Positions 49,014 to 60,500 of a DNA stretch of 64,000 nucleotides are shown in pieces. Positions within the stretch are counted from its first letter, which is position 1. Each line of letters begins with the position of its first letter. The position numbers and the translations under genes were made by a program. This DNA is from Bryoerythrophyllum caledonicum (taxonomy: Eukaryota > Streptophyta > Bryopsida > Pottiales > Pottiaceae), in the NCBI GenBank assembly GCA_963971425.1, contig OZ020523.1, positions 9,854,867 through 9,918,866 of the forward strand. The letters run 5' to 3'. Below the pieces are notes generated by a model. It was not told the DNA's origin. It did no database searches and saw only the letters and a list, made by a program, of their open reading frames with translations.

Positions 49014-49825
49014 ACATGTACTAAGCTCTTACTAGATCCATCCACTACAGTACTCAAAAAAACGATGTCTAATGAATCCACACTAATTGATTCATAAATG
49101 CTATAACTTTTTACTCTTGATGAATACTTTTACCAACTACAATGATCCACCTCTTCAAGTCATACAAATAGTTGTGTTCTCGATAGACATCTCCATCAAA
49201 AGAAGCACTTCCTAATCATCTAGATACCCTAAACATCTTCTTCAGTCTAGCGCTATACTTAGCTGTAACTTCTTGGAGGGATGAATGTGAGAGCAGACAA
49301 GTAGCAGGCGCACATGGCCCAAGACTCAGACCCCCTTCAACTCGTCAGGCTGAACCCATCTGGTCACCCGCATCCCAATCCGGGACCACATGGGGGTAGA
49401 AAGCCATCGCATGTGCGTTTGCTTAAGATACCACCAATAAACAAACGGACATGCAACTAGACGGAGCTCCCATCTGGACCCCAACGTCAAATGGTGGGCC
49501 TTAGCTGATGTGAAATTTTGTTTTCTGACATTTTAAAGTTACACATTGAGAACATTATGGAACGACCGTGCCCACTTGGGAACTCGCTTGGGAATGCAAA
49601 TGGGAAGATTGGGAACACATGAGACCGATGTTGGAACACAGTGGGAACCAATAAGTTACAAATATGGTAAAAATTGTAAAGTCGAAGAAGGATAAACAAA
49701 TGGTTTGGTTACTAACCAAACTAGTTTTCCACCTCAACCCGATATGGGTGTGAGACACCAAACCCGGCCCCGTTGGAGGTGGGTTTGGTACCTCACAACA
49801 CCGTATGGTGCTCATGTGCATATGC
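49014..49825. other. Intergenic, nothing recognised
   Basis: Mixed composition, small overlapping ORFs only. 49740-49800 repeats phrases around CCAAACC and CACACC but shows no element borders. Confidence 0.5.
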
Positions 49826-50546
49826 TTAACCCTTAAACGCCGAAGCAGCCACAAATTGGCTTCTTGGATGACATTGTTGGATGATAATCAATGTAAACAA
49901 CTATTTTTCATCTAATTTTTTTGAAGGAGAGTTCCTTGTATGTACAAGCATTAGATGATGATGAAATTGGCCTCATTGAGGTAATCACATTTTATCTAAT
50001 AAAGGAAATGCTTGTGACACGGATCTCAATATAGTGAAATTAAGAAACTACTAGCTTTAGCTCTAGTTCTGAATTCAAGCCATCAAAATGATATTTTTTG
50101 AATTTGAGTCCAACTAATGAAATGAAGCTAATGATGTCTAGTTTCCATACCATTTTGAAAGTTTAAAAAATACGTAAAATCGAATAAGTTATTGCAATTT
50201 GAACTTGGACCTATAACCGTGGTTCTAATTTTAGCCGAACACGGAACTTTCATTTACACCACAAGTTTTGGCACTATGATGTCCACCTTTGGTAAAATTG
50301 TCAAATTTTTTTAGCATAATTTGTATTTAATATGAATCTTTTTCACTTTTTCTTTAGAAAATCACAATAAACTCAAATCTCCACCAAAAAATCTGTGATT
50401 TTTGTAACAGAATTGAGGCATATAATCTCATCTCTGAATTTTTTTAAAAAAAAAATCCACTTATATTTGATGAGAAACTAGAGCATACAGTTGATTGAAA
50501 ATTTAGATGGATGCCACGGTCATAGGCTCCGTCGTTTAAGTGTTAA
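49826..50546. mobile_element. TTAA MITE (721 bp), CCCTTAAACG ends
   Basis: Left TTAACCCTTAAACGCCGAAG, right end (reverse complement) TTAACACTTAAACGACGGAG, TTAA on each side. Interior unlike the 954-bp family. Noncoding. Confidence 0.72.
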
Positions 50547-51091
50547 TGATCTTCATCGCTAATGAACAAATGCAACCCACGCAACTATAGATGAAGCATT
50601 CTCCTCATGCACGCAAAGCCGGAAGAATCTGCCACCACGCGATGAAGTACAGTGCACTGCGAATCCGGGCCGAGTACGCCCGAAAAGCAGGCTCGCGACA
50701 TGCATTCGCAACGCCGCCGCGCCAACTTGACAGCCTCGACAACAAGTGTGCGAGGCCTCTAGTACGACCACCAGGCCGCCGTTCTAGACCTGAAAACTGT
50801 CGCGGCGTCGCTGCACTACAGATCTTGGCCACCAACAAGCTGGGCAACCATCACCTCTCTAGAAGACTATCACCCGAGTCTGTCTGGACTGGTGTTTGGT
50901 ACTGGTAATCTCGAACCCATCTGTCTAGTGGTTAGTACTTGGTGAAATCTCGTCCTCAGCTGGTGAGAGAGAGGGTCATTCTCTTGTTGATTATTCTCAG
51001 AGTTGAGTTTGGTTAGTTGCATTGTCTGTGGAGGGTGTTACAGCGCAAGGAGCTCAAGAAAGGACTCCTTTTCTCGGGTCTGGATATGAGA
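50547..51091. promoter_or_regulatory. Upstream region of the SRPBCC gene
   Basis: GC-richer stretch with overlapping ORFs on both strands (50591-50908 plus, 50847-50605 minus) that look like compositional artefacts. Probably promoter and 5' leader. Confidence 0.35.
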
Positions 51092-52588
51092 ATGGAACGT
51101 GAGATTTGGCTTTTTGTTTGTTTTTTGTTCCCTTCGATGTAAATTCTAAGTGCATTTTAAGCTTTTTGATGCCGTTTCTGTATTCCAGAGATGCTGAATT
51201 CGTCAGAGAGATAGTGAGATAACCGAATACGAGCTTTTTCTGTTTGTGAGGAGGCAGTGTGAATTTGCAGGAGACACGGCTATTTTTGTTCAATTGTAGA
51301 TACTATAGGGCATACCAGATCACTGAGTAGAGAAAAACAAGTGTAATTTGGTCACTCTTAATAGGTATAAGATAAATGGAAGAGCTAGGTGGTCCTTCAA
51401 TTAGGATCCTTTAATCAGTTTTAATTAAGTGTGGGAGAGTTTAGTGGTCTCTAAACCTAAGTTAGAAGAGCGTGGAAGGAGAGTTCATGTTTAACCATGA
51501 ATCTCAGCCCTCTTTTTTTTTCTTGGTATCTTGCCTGACTTTACTAACGGAATGTGAGTTTGGTGGAAATGGGTAAACTCAACGAGAATGTTGATGGTTT
51601 TCGTGGCTTGCACTGATTCATTTCTGCAGGAGTAGCAGAAGATGAATCTTTTGCAGAAGATGCATCTTCTTCTGCCGCAGAAGCTGATGCTGGTTCCGGG
51701 AAGTGGAGGGGCGGCATTGCGGGCGTGGTGATGGAGTGCCCGGTGGACGCGGTGTGGGAGCTGGCGTCGGACTGGGCCAACTGGCAGCGGTGGTGGCCGG
51801 GGAACCCCACGTTCGAGCTCCGCGAGGGCGAGAATCGCAAGCCAGGCTGCCTCCGCTACGCGGCCAACCTGCGCAACTTGGCCGGCGCTTGGGTCAACGA
51901 GCGCCTCCTCGCCATCGATCACGACAACCACTGCTTCTCCTACGCCGTGGAGGAAAACGAGGTCCACGGCGGCCTCACTGGCTACATCGCCAACGCTCAG
52001 GTACTCAACAGTTCATGACTTGAGTTTTGAGAGCCTTGTGGCCATAGGTTATGCAACTGAAGCTCAGGAAATCCAATCACGTCAGCTTCATCAGCTTCAG
52101 GCAGAACAGTAATCAGGTCATCAGAGAGGCTTGTTAGCACCTGATTATGAGAAAGTCATTACGGTAATAGACAGGTTTAGGGGTTACTTGCACATTCCCG
52201 GACAAAATGTGATCATAGGACACAATGTAAATTCTTGTCAAACTTCTTTAATGATCAATCAAGGGGTCAGAAATGGAAGGCATTGTACCTTTGAAGCAGG
52301 CAAAGATTAATCAATGGTTGCCCGCATTGTTCATTGACGTTGCGTATGGGCCCTGTTTTGCAGTTCCGAGGAACAGAGGACGGAGAGACGCTGGTGGAGT
52401 TCTTCAAGTACGAGACCGAGCCAGTAAAGAATCAGACTTCCGAATCATGGTCATTCATTATGGTGAATGTGTACACGGCCATAATCAAGGACCTCGAACG
52501 AGGAGCTCAACGGCTTGCAGCAGGTCTTGATCCCAAACCTGGGCACCCAGCGAGCTCCGAAATCTGGCTCCCAGCTCGTAACCACTGA
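51092..52588 (+). CDS. SRPBCC (START/Bet v 1-like) protein, lachrymatory-factor-synthase-like, 3 exons, 200 aa
   Basis: Proposed exons 51092-51098 (ATGGAAC), 51630-52000 and 52364-52588; phase 1 then phase 0, total 603 nt, stop TGA. The last two exons are well supported. The tiny first exon rests on a GTGAGA donor, phase agreement and lack of an ATG earlier in the exon-2 frame, so it is tentative; ATG 51731 is an alternative start but would cut the domain. The domain begins SGKWRGGIAGVVMECPVDAVWELASD, with NWQRWWP, CLRYAAN and FSYAVEEN, and ends FKYETEP...WSFIMVNVYTAIIKDLERGA. This is the plant polyketide-cyclase/LFS-like family, hydrophobic-ligand pockets of mostly unknown substrate. Faces the F-box gene tail to tail, 367 bp apart. 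Confidence 0.82.
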
Positions 52589-52955
52589 TTAATGCTAAGT
52601 CCCACACTGCCATGTAGAGGTATTAGAATGAGAGGACATTTGACAAGCATTGAGGTGTCAAATTAACTAATTGAATCAAAAGATTGGTATCCAGCATCAT
52701 TTTCTGCCAGACTTGCGTTTGGGGTAAACCTAGTTGTGGAATGCTATGCTTATTTCTTCGCAGATTCAAGGAGCATGTGGGGGACCGAAGCAACAGACAC
52801 TTTCTATTGGCAGAATGGCAGCTGTTCTATCTATCCCAGGGGTGGCGTCTAAGAAAGCTCTAGTTTTTGAGGTTGTACATTGTGGGAGGGGAGAAGAGGG
52901 GAGCGGTGAGAAAAGAATGACAGAAATGATACACCCAAGTTGCGGTACCTGGAGC

Positions 52956-54710
52956 TTAGGCTTGCAGCACTTGGCAGTGCACAATGTGCGATTTTAGCCG
53001 GTTTCGGCCTGCGAGGTTGGACCAGAGGTTGGTCACGAAAGACTTGAATTGCCCTTTTCCAGAAATCGTCTCCCAGAGTTGTCCCTGCTTTTCGGGTATC
53101 TCCGCACTGGCTACATCAACCAGAGTGATACTCATGTTGTTCCGAATTATGCAAAGTTTGCCTCCCAAGGGCACCAAAGCGACAGCTTCCATGGCTCGAG
53201 AGCTCCCGAGATGGAGTCTACTGTCGACGGATCGACTCCATGCATCAGCATCCCGATCATACATCCGGAGTTTGCACCCGTCCCGACAGTCGAGAGCGTA
53301 TAAATTGCCGTGAAGCTCCACACATGGGTTCCGCCAGCCGGAAACCATTCCGTCCATGACAGGAGACCAGTGGTTTGTCGCTGGCACATAGACCTCACTC
53401 ATCACCTGCCTGTGAGCTCCTAAACCCTTGAGAAACCACCTGCAAAAGTCATGTGCCATAACGTCAATCTACCAAATCGTGTGCTCTTCACAGCGAGTAC
53501 CACTAACCTATCCAGACCAAGAAAGTGCATGGGAAAAGGAGAAATGGAAAAGAAGAGCTCTAACTATACGGATATGAAACTAACCTTCCACCATATACCA
53601 CACCAATAAAGGGAACCATGGCTGTGCTCATGTCAGAAACCGAACACCATTTGTTTCTATTTGGATCGTACATTTCTGTAGATCTCAAAGATCTTTGAAT
53701 CCCCTCGCACTCCCCTCCAGCCACGTACAGGCAGTTGTTTATGACACAGAAGCCAAAGAAGTGTCGTTTCCTCTGCATATTCGGTGCACGATGCCATTTG
53801 TTTGTTCGTGCACTGTAATAAACAACGCGACGCATAGACCCATTCAAAGGGTCCTTCCCGCCAAATAGATATAAGTGGCATCCACTTAAAACAGCGCAAC
53901 CGAAGCCAAGTGCTTCAGAGTACTCAACTGGGACAGGCGGCAGAGGCTGCCACAGATGGTATCTGCAGCATCCAATCCACACATTCAGAAAGAGGACCTG
54001 ATGAGAAAAAACTGAAATGTGAAGCACGGGAAAGTGCGTACTACAAGAATCCAATATGTAGTACGTGACAAATCTTAGCGGCACTAACGTATTGATCACA
54101 GGAGATACACGGATAAAGCAAAACAGAATATCGGACTGTGGTGTGGTGTGATGTGGTATACTTTTATAAAGTATGGATGTGTTCCGTGATCTGATAACAC
54201 ATCCACACTTCATGAAAACATAAGGAAGACACCTAAGAGGTCCATGTAACTGTTAAAATACGAATTAAAAGCCTATCTATTATAACTGCAATACATGTAA
54301 AAGGCTCTGGCAGATAATTACATGGGATCGAAAGCATGCCACGATATACGGCCATCACGATCTCGTTTTATGACATAGACCCATTCTTCTGCCATACCCA
54401 GCCGCCGCCGGAGAGAGTAGAAGAAGTTGCCAGCAAGAAGACGATCCCATCTTTTACAGACAACACGTAGCTTTCGGTGATGAAATCTTGGTACTCGGAT
54501 GAGGCAAGCGATGGCGAGGTCATCTGGAAGGCCTGGTAACAATTCAGAAGGAATACGTCTTTCACCTCGTGTGGGCTTCTTTGGAAGGGCAATAGTAGGC
54601 TTGATGTCTGGTCTAATACAATGACCTACTGTTCGCCCTGGTACAAATCTTCTCCCACCGACTGACAAGCCTGCATCTACTCCTCCACAGTAACATGCCG
54701 CAGTCTCAAC
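52956..54710 (-). CDS. F-box/kelch-repeat protein close to At1g55270 (SAGL1-type), 5' end unresolved
   Basis: Exons (plus coordinates) 54710-54322, 53962-53585 and 53439-52956 keep frame, giving 416 residues to TAA. The first listed exon opens at a TTCCAG acceptor with VETAACYCGGVDAG, so a further 5' exon with the ATG lies upstream; ATG 54794 is in the same open frame and is an alternative start. The F-box is LLPGLPDDLAIACLIRVPR...LRVVCKRW. Kelch repeats follow: LSGCHLYLFGGKDPLNG, CVINNCLYVAGGECEG, YDPNRNKWCSV and GNLYALDCRDGCKLRMYD. The C-terminus SHIVHCQVLQA matches the plant family. F-box/kelch proteins are substrate receptors of SCF ubiquitin ligases; SAGL1 acts in Arabidopsis cuticle and phenylpropanoid control, and sharing that target here is only inference. 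Confidence 0.92.
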
Positions 54711-56500
54711 CTGGAAGTCCAAATCCAGAAGTAATCTTGTTAGAACCCGCCGTACCAGAAAAGAGAAAATTTGAGAAAGAGCAGGTTTTATCACTCATGC
54801 GCAAATATGATTTAGCACTTCTCACACTGGAGAGGCATTTGTCGTAGAATATACAAAGGACGAACATCAGCAAAGGATCACTCTAGGATAGTGCTCCAGA
54901 CTGTTCATTTTGCAAGAACTTCTAGACATAAACTGTCAGGCATAAGAATTACTATCACGTATCAACCACCATTACACGAAAACAAAAATGTACAACCAAG
55001 AGTTGATTAATAAGCATACTTTCATGAATGTAAAACAAAGAGGATCTTATGGAAGTGTGCGTAAAAAATTCCAAAATTCCAGGTTCATGCACCTTTCAAT
55101 CTGCAATCGCACACATCTTCATAGCAATAGCCTTACGAACTGATAGTTACATCCATTATATTACAGCTCACCTCGAGCTCCTTAATTTCCTCTATTCCAT
55201 ACTGAATTATATAATGACTTACGAATTTTAATCTGTCCAAAACGATGAGTCACGCTTAGGATTCTCGAACTAATCATCTCTGTAATTCATATGAAAAGTC
55301 CTTCGCTTAAGCACCAATCCTTCTCAACAGTCTTATAGTCATAGTTCGAAGCGTATTCATGTTCACGTTCACAGAGGCCAGCTACACGGCGTCACGTACA
55401 CGACACCCGACGGCCACCATGATTAAGCGAATAAAGGCAATGACAATCAGAATTACTGCCAAAGAACACGTCTCTCAGACCAGTGAATGATCATCCAAAG
55501 GGAAAGAATATCGCAACTTCACTTCTGAGGCTGGCAAAGAGCCGAAAAAGAAACTAATCAAGCTCACAGTGCCAGAGCACACACAACAGCCTAACAACGT
55601 TCAATAACCAAAACCTGCGATTGCTGACACTTTCAAAAGTGTTTTCGCAACATATTCGTCTCCTAATGAACTCAACACGGAAATGCATCAATAAACGGCA
55701 ACGCACGAACTCCAACGCTTCGACTTCAGGTCTCCGATTGCTTCTCACCTGAGGAACGGGATGTACAGCTCGATGCATTGCGGACGCACTGATATCCTTC
55801 GTCAAGCAGCATATTTCCCCGATTAACTCCGCATTAATCTGCTCGATGCGCAAACAATAAACCACTTGTTGCCGCCTCCCAAATCTCCTCGACGGCTTGT
55901 TGCGTACTCTCCTCTCAAACAACCGCAACCTCGTCCTCGCTCCGCCTCCCGGAAAACAAAATCCACACTCAACCTAGCTTACCAGCGCCGTTACTGGAGG
56001 GATTCGAGAGCGGAACAGCTCACTGGAACGAGAATTCGCAGCTCGTCTCGATGCGCCTGCGATGCTGCCGCTCCGCCACTCGCCGTCCGCCCTCACGCAC
56101 AATGCACCAACTCTCCAAGCCCTCCATAGCCATCGCCTCAAAGCCCTTCACTCACTCTAATCACAAAGTTCCTAGATCGCATCTAAATATCAATACTTCA
56201 TATTTCCTAGATTTGGCGCAGATAAGTGCCCTAAACCATCACTTCACCCAAAACCAAATGTACGGTTAAATCTTGATATAAGCTAGATGAGGTAATTTGG
56301 TAGATTTCGGGGCCGTCATTAAGGCTGAGGGTTTGAAGTTTGAACTGCTACTAACATTGGCAGAGCTGTAATTAGTATGAGGGCGGTAGAATACGCAACC
56401 CGCATTCAAATACAATACAGTGATAGGGGAACTGGCACGTGTCCTGTGCATTTACAGCTCAAAAGACTTTCATAGACGGACAAACAAGTCCAAAACTGCC
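54711..56500 (-). promoter_or_regulatory. Upstream region of the F-box gene, probable 5' exon(s) and promoter
   Basis: Contains the missing first exon somewhere. A minus-strand ORF 55928-55554 and plus-strand ORFs at 55866-56269 are low-complexity and match nothing I recognise, likely leader sequence. GC content rises near 55.4-56.1 kb as expected for a transcription start. Confidence 0.4.
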
Positions 56501-57563
56501 ACTGTCATTAAGAGGCATGAAATCACATTTTAAAGTAAAGTTTTGGATTTTTAACCGTAAGATCTTGAAATAGAGTTCTATGTGAATATTTGATATTTGT
56601 TTGGTTGCAATTCACCGTACGGATTTGTAGATTTTAGCGTTTGAAGTGCCAAAAAAGCTTTTTTTTCCCCTTGTCCAACAATCAGGATTGCTAGGGCGTG
56701 AGCTATGAGCCATGAGCCATGAGCAGTGAGCCGTGAGCGATGAGCTATGAACAGTGATAGTCACAAAAAAATACCCTATTTTTTTAGAATATAATGGAGA
56801 ATCGAGGAAAAATAGCAATATGAAAGTCTATATCCGTGGAAAATTTGAACAACCTATACATGATGTAATGCCTATATCCGTGTAAATATGCTTCTAATTT
56901 CATTGTGTTAGTATCTATTCTCATTTTAGTCTTACATTGGTCCCCGTATTTTGACAACTGTTTTTAGTACTATCAATTATAAGGTGTTGTGATATATGTT
57001 TTTACCATTTTATCCTTGTATTTTTTAATATACTTGTTACTTATTTTCTCTATAATTATGGCCTTGACTTTTATAATATAAATCAATTTGACAAAAAATT
57101 CAATTATACATTGTTGTTTATTCTTTCCAAAAAAAATTGTTACGTTCATGAAATTATCTATTTCTCTCTAACCTTTATCATTTTTTAAAATACAATAATT
57201 GGTATAAATTTCTACTGCTTTGACTTACGTCTATATTAATTGTAGTATTCCCAAATTCTATGAAATTTGATACTAATAGAATGCTCTCTAGAGTTCACAA
57301 ACTAATCATGTAACTTATTTTTTATTATAAATTATGATATTTGCTATTTCTCTTTTACAAGCTATGCTAATATCTATTGAACAAATAAAGTATAGAAAAT
57401 AAAATGGATAATATAATGAATACACGTTACAAATTTGAAGTTAGGAAGACAATAAAAACATGAAACTGAGTACTAAAAATAAAAGGAATACTGCAATGTA
57501 AAAGACACGTACAAAGTGAACAAAGAAAATTTAGAAATGAAGAAGTATATGACAATAGCAAAA
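56500..57563. other. AT-rich intergenic DNA with a MITE relic and a GAGCYATG repeat
   Basis: 56520-56650 resembles the inside of the 954-bp TTAA MITE (TTTTTAACCGTA-GATCT and a CCGTACGGATT block) but has no recognisable ends. 56695-56757 repeats GAGCCATGAGC-type 7-8-bp units about eight times. 56780-57563 is featureless AT-rich DNA. Confidence 0.55.
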
Positions 57564-60500
57564 TTAGAAAGTAGAATTAAAACTATCATCACTATCCTCG
57601 CTAGCCTCAATCGCTTCAATATCCACAAACTGAACAATACGAGGGTCATAACGACGAGTATGAGACGATGGACTGGAAGATGGTAAAGTAGCTAATAATT
57701 GAGCTAAGTCTTTTACATGCGAAGGAAGTAGAAACGGTTTAGGAGGTGATTCGGCGTCCGCCATCAATCTACAATAAATCAAACATTAATGTCAATACTG
57801 AGCTTTAAAATATTTAAAGAATGCAAGAAAAAAATAATTCACAACTTACTTACTCAAACGGTTTTGTTTTGCAACATGACAAGCATGAATGTCATCCTCC
57901 TCCAAGTCGATATCCGCTTGCGAAGATACAACACTCTCTACCAATGGTGGCGCGTCTCGAAGTGGTGCAAGGATGGCCTCAAAAATAGCAGGATCCGCCT
58001 CAAAAACAACCAAATGGCGGCTTGAGCGGCGGCAAACGTGAATTGAGGCTTCTAAATTAAAAAAGAAAATATTAACCCTTAAGCGGGCCGAATGTCGAAA
58101 AACGACATTTTGGATGACTGGCAGAGACTTTGAAGAGCCATAACTTCTTCATCCAGACTCCGTTTTGGACGAAATTACTTGTGTTAGGTCCCAAATCAAG
58201 TCTAGTTTGTGTGGTAAAAATTGCAGAACCATACAATGAAGTATGAATTAATGGCATGCATTTTAGTGAAGGCAGCTCTTGTTTTTGGGTTTTCAAACAT
58301 GGGGCATGCTTTACCATGGCAAGCCAATTATGTGAAGTCCAATTTAGTTTTTCATGATTTTTTTGCATAAGTATGATCTTAAGATGAAATCCAACAACTT
58401 TGTAGTTGGAAGATTTTTGTTTTGAATAGTTTAGGTATTGGATTTGCAATGATGTTTCTATCTTGAAAAAACTAAAATAATACATGGTTTTTGAGGAGAA
58501 GTTTCTCATTCATCCACCGTTGGATTTCAATTTTGTTGGTTGGGTTGGATTTGAATTTGAATCTTGTTTTTGTAGTGAAAACCTCAATTCCATCCAAGAT
58601 GCAAGGAAGTTATGGCATTCACTTTTGTGCAAGGGGCCTAGTTTTGGACATTTTTTCCTTAGTAAAATTTAGGCAGATTTCACCATTGCAAGGCCATTAT
58701 TTGCGCAAAGAAATTAATCTCATGGTTTTTTTTTGTTCAAGGGTGTTATTGAGATGAAGGTTAACATCTTTGTTCTCTGGTGATTTTTTCATTGCAATAA
58801 GTCTATTGGTAGCATTTTCACTTCAAAGTGAAAATCTTGAGATTTTGTGATGTTTTCTGAATACTAATATGTTATGATCTCGCAATCTATGAGGCCTCAT
58901 GACTCAGAATTTGACCCACATGATGTACAATATGTCTACTACAAGATTGTACGGTTGAGATCTAAATAACTTACCTTTGTTTCCATTTATGACACTTTTT
59001 TTGAGAATGTGTTCTTTTTGCTACAAATGAATCAAACCATTTAGGGGTTAATGGAACTCTACATCATCAAGGATTTAAACATCAAACATATCAAAATTAC
59101 CTGTAGAAGCATAGACATCAAGAATGACACCACCTAGCTTGATTAGAGCTTGAATAAGAATTTGTAATAAAATTGGATCTTTCTCCCGGCCTCCTCTCCA
59201 AAGAACAATTTCATTCATGATCTGTGATGCTTCTGATACAAAGTTGAAGAGAACATCATCCTCGCCAAGGTTGGTAGTGCCATCAAACAATGGTTGGTCT
59301 TGTTGAAAGGAGAACTAAGAACTTGATGGTTGCGAATTATGAATAAGGAGAAGGATGCAAAAACGTCGTGTCTATCCAAAAACAATAGTGTTGTTAAAAT
59401 AAATAAGTGAGAAAATAATATTATAGAAAGAGTAGAGATAGGGAAACACACTGAGATTGACTGGTTTGTTGGAGATGTCAATTGGAGTTCATTGATCCCC
59501 CACCAATCTTTGATGATTTTGAAGTCATAAGTCTTTGCATATGTACGTACGTCTGCTCGAATGGTCATTGACTCAGGCATAAAGATAAGTAAAGATGCAT
59601 GAATTTGCAAGTAGTAATGAGCAAAAATTAAGATAGCTTCTAATTCAGACACATTATACGTATTCCATTGCGGAATGTTATTCGTAGGAGATGAAATCTT
59701 CGGAACCGATAAACCTTCGGGAATGTCAATAATGATGAGATCAAATCTATCATGAGGGCACGATGCAGAACGCACCTGAGTTCCTCGACCTTTTCCAACC
59801 TACACATATAAAATATAACAAACATTAATTAACCACTCCAAAAAATTATCACTCTCAAGAAGGCAATAAACCACTCTAAAAAATTATAACAAATTAAATA
59901 TTAGTTATAGCAATATAAATGATTATAAATAAAACTACATACCATTGAAACGAAATCATGCATCTTCTTTATAAGAGGATGATTGCTCCCACATTCTATC
60001 AATGTGAAAATTGAAGTATTTTCAACAAGAATTTTTGTTGAAGAGACCATAGAAGAAGAAGCAATACACGCAGCATTTTTCTTGGCGTGAATATTAGTCT
60101 GATAAACCTGGTTGGCATTGGTGGCCTGAGAAGGAATTGATGAATTTACTAAATTCAATAAATTAGGTGGGGCAATCACCCCACTGCCATCCTCAGGAAT
60201 AATAGTCGTAGTTGAAATCTGAGTTACCTTTGAAGCTTCAGATGCCTTGGATGCCTTGGATGACTTTGTTGCCTTTATAATCTTTGTTGTTGTTGTTGAA
60301 TCTGTTGCCTTTGTTGTCATTGTTGGCTTTCTCTTCCCTTTCTTAGCTGTTACTAGTACCGCAACAACTTTGGAGGCATCCAATACATCATCTGCATCGT
60401 TTTCAGATACAACAGAAGAGACCTTGGCTTTTAATTCTACCTTCTCTTCTTCCTCCTCTGCAGGACTAAATGCAGGTAGACAATCTAAGTACCATGCTCC

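Noticed and set aside
50591-50908. 105-codon ORF upstream of the SRPBCC gene
   Set aside because: ORFs are open on both strands here from GC composition; Arg/Ala-rich with no recognisable motif.
55554-55928. 124-codon minus ORF upstream of the F-box gene
   Set aside because: No domain; position fits leader sequence, and it does not join in frame to VETAACYCGG by an evident splice pair.
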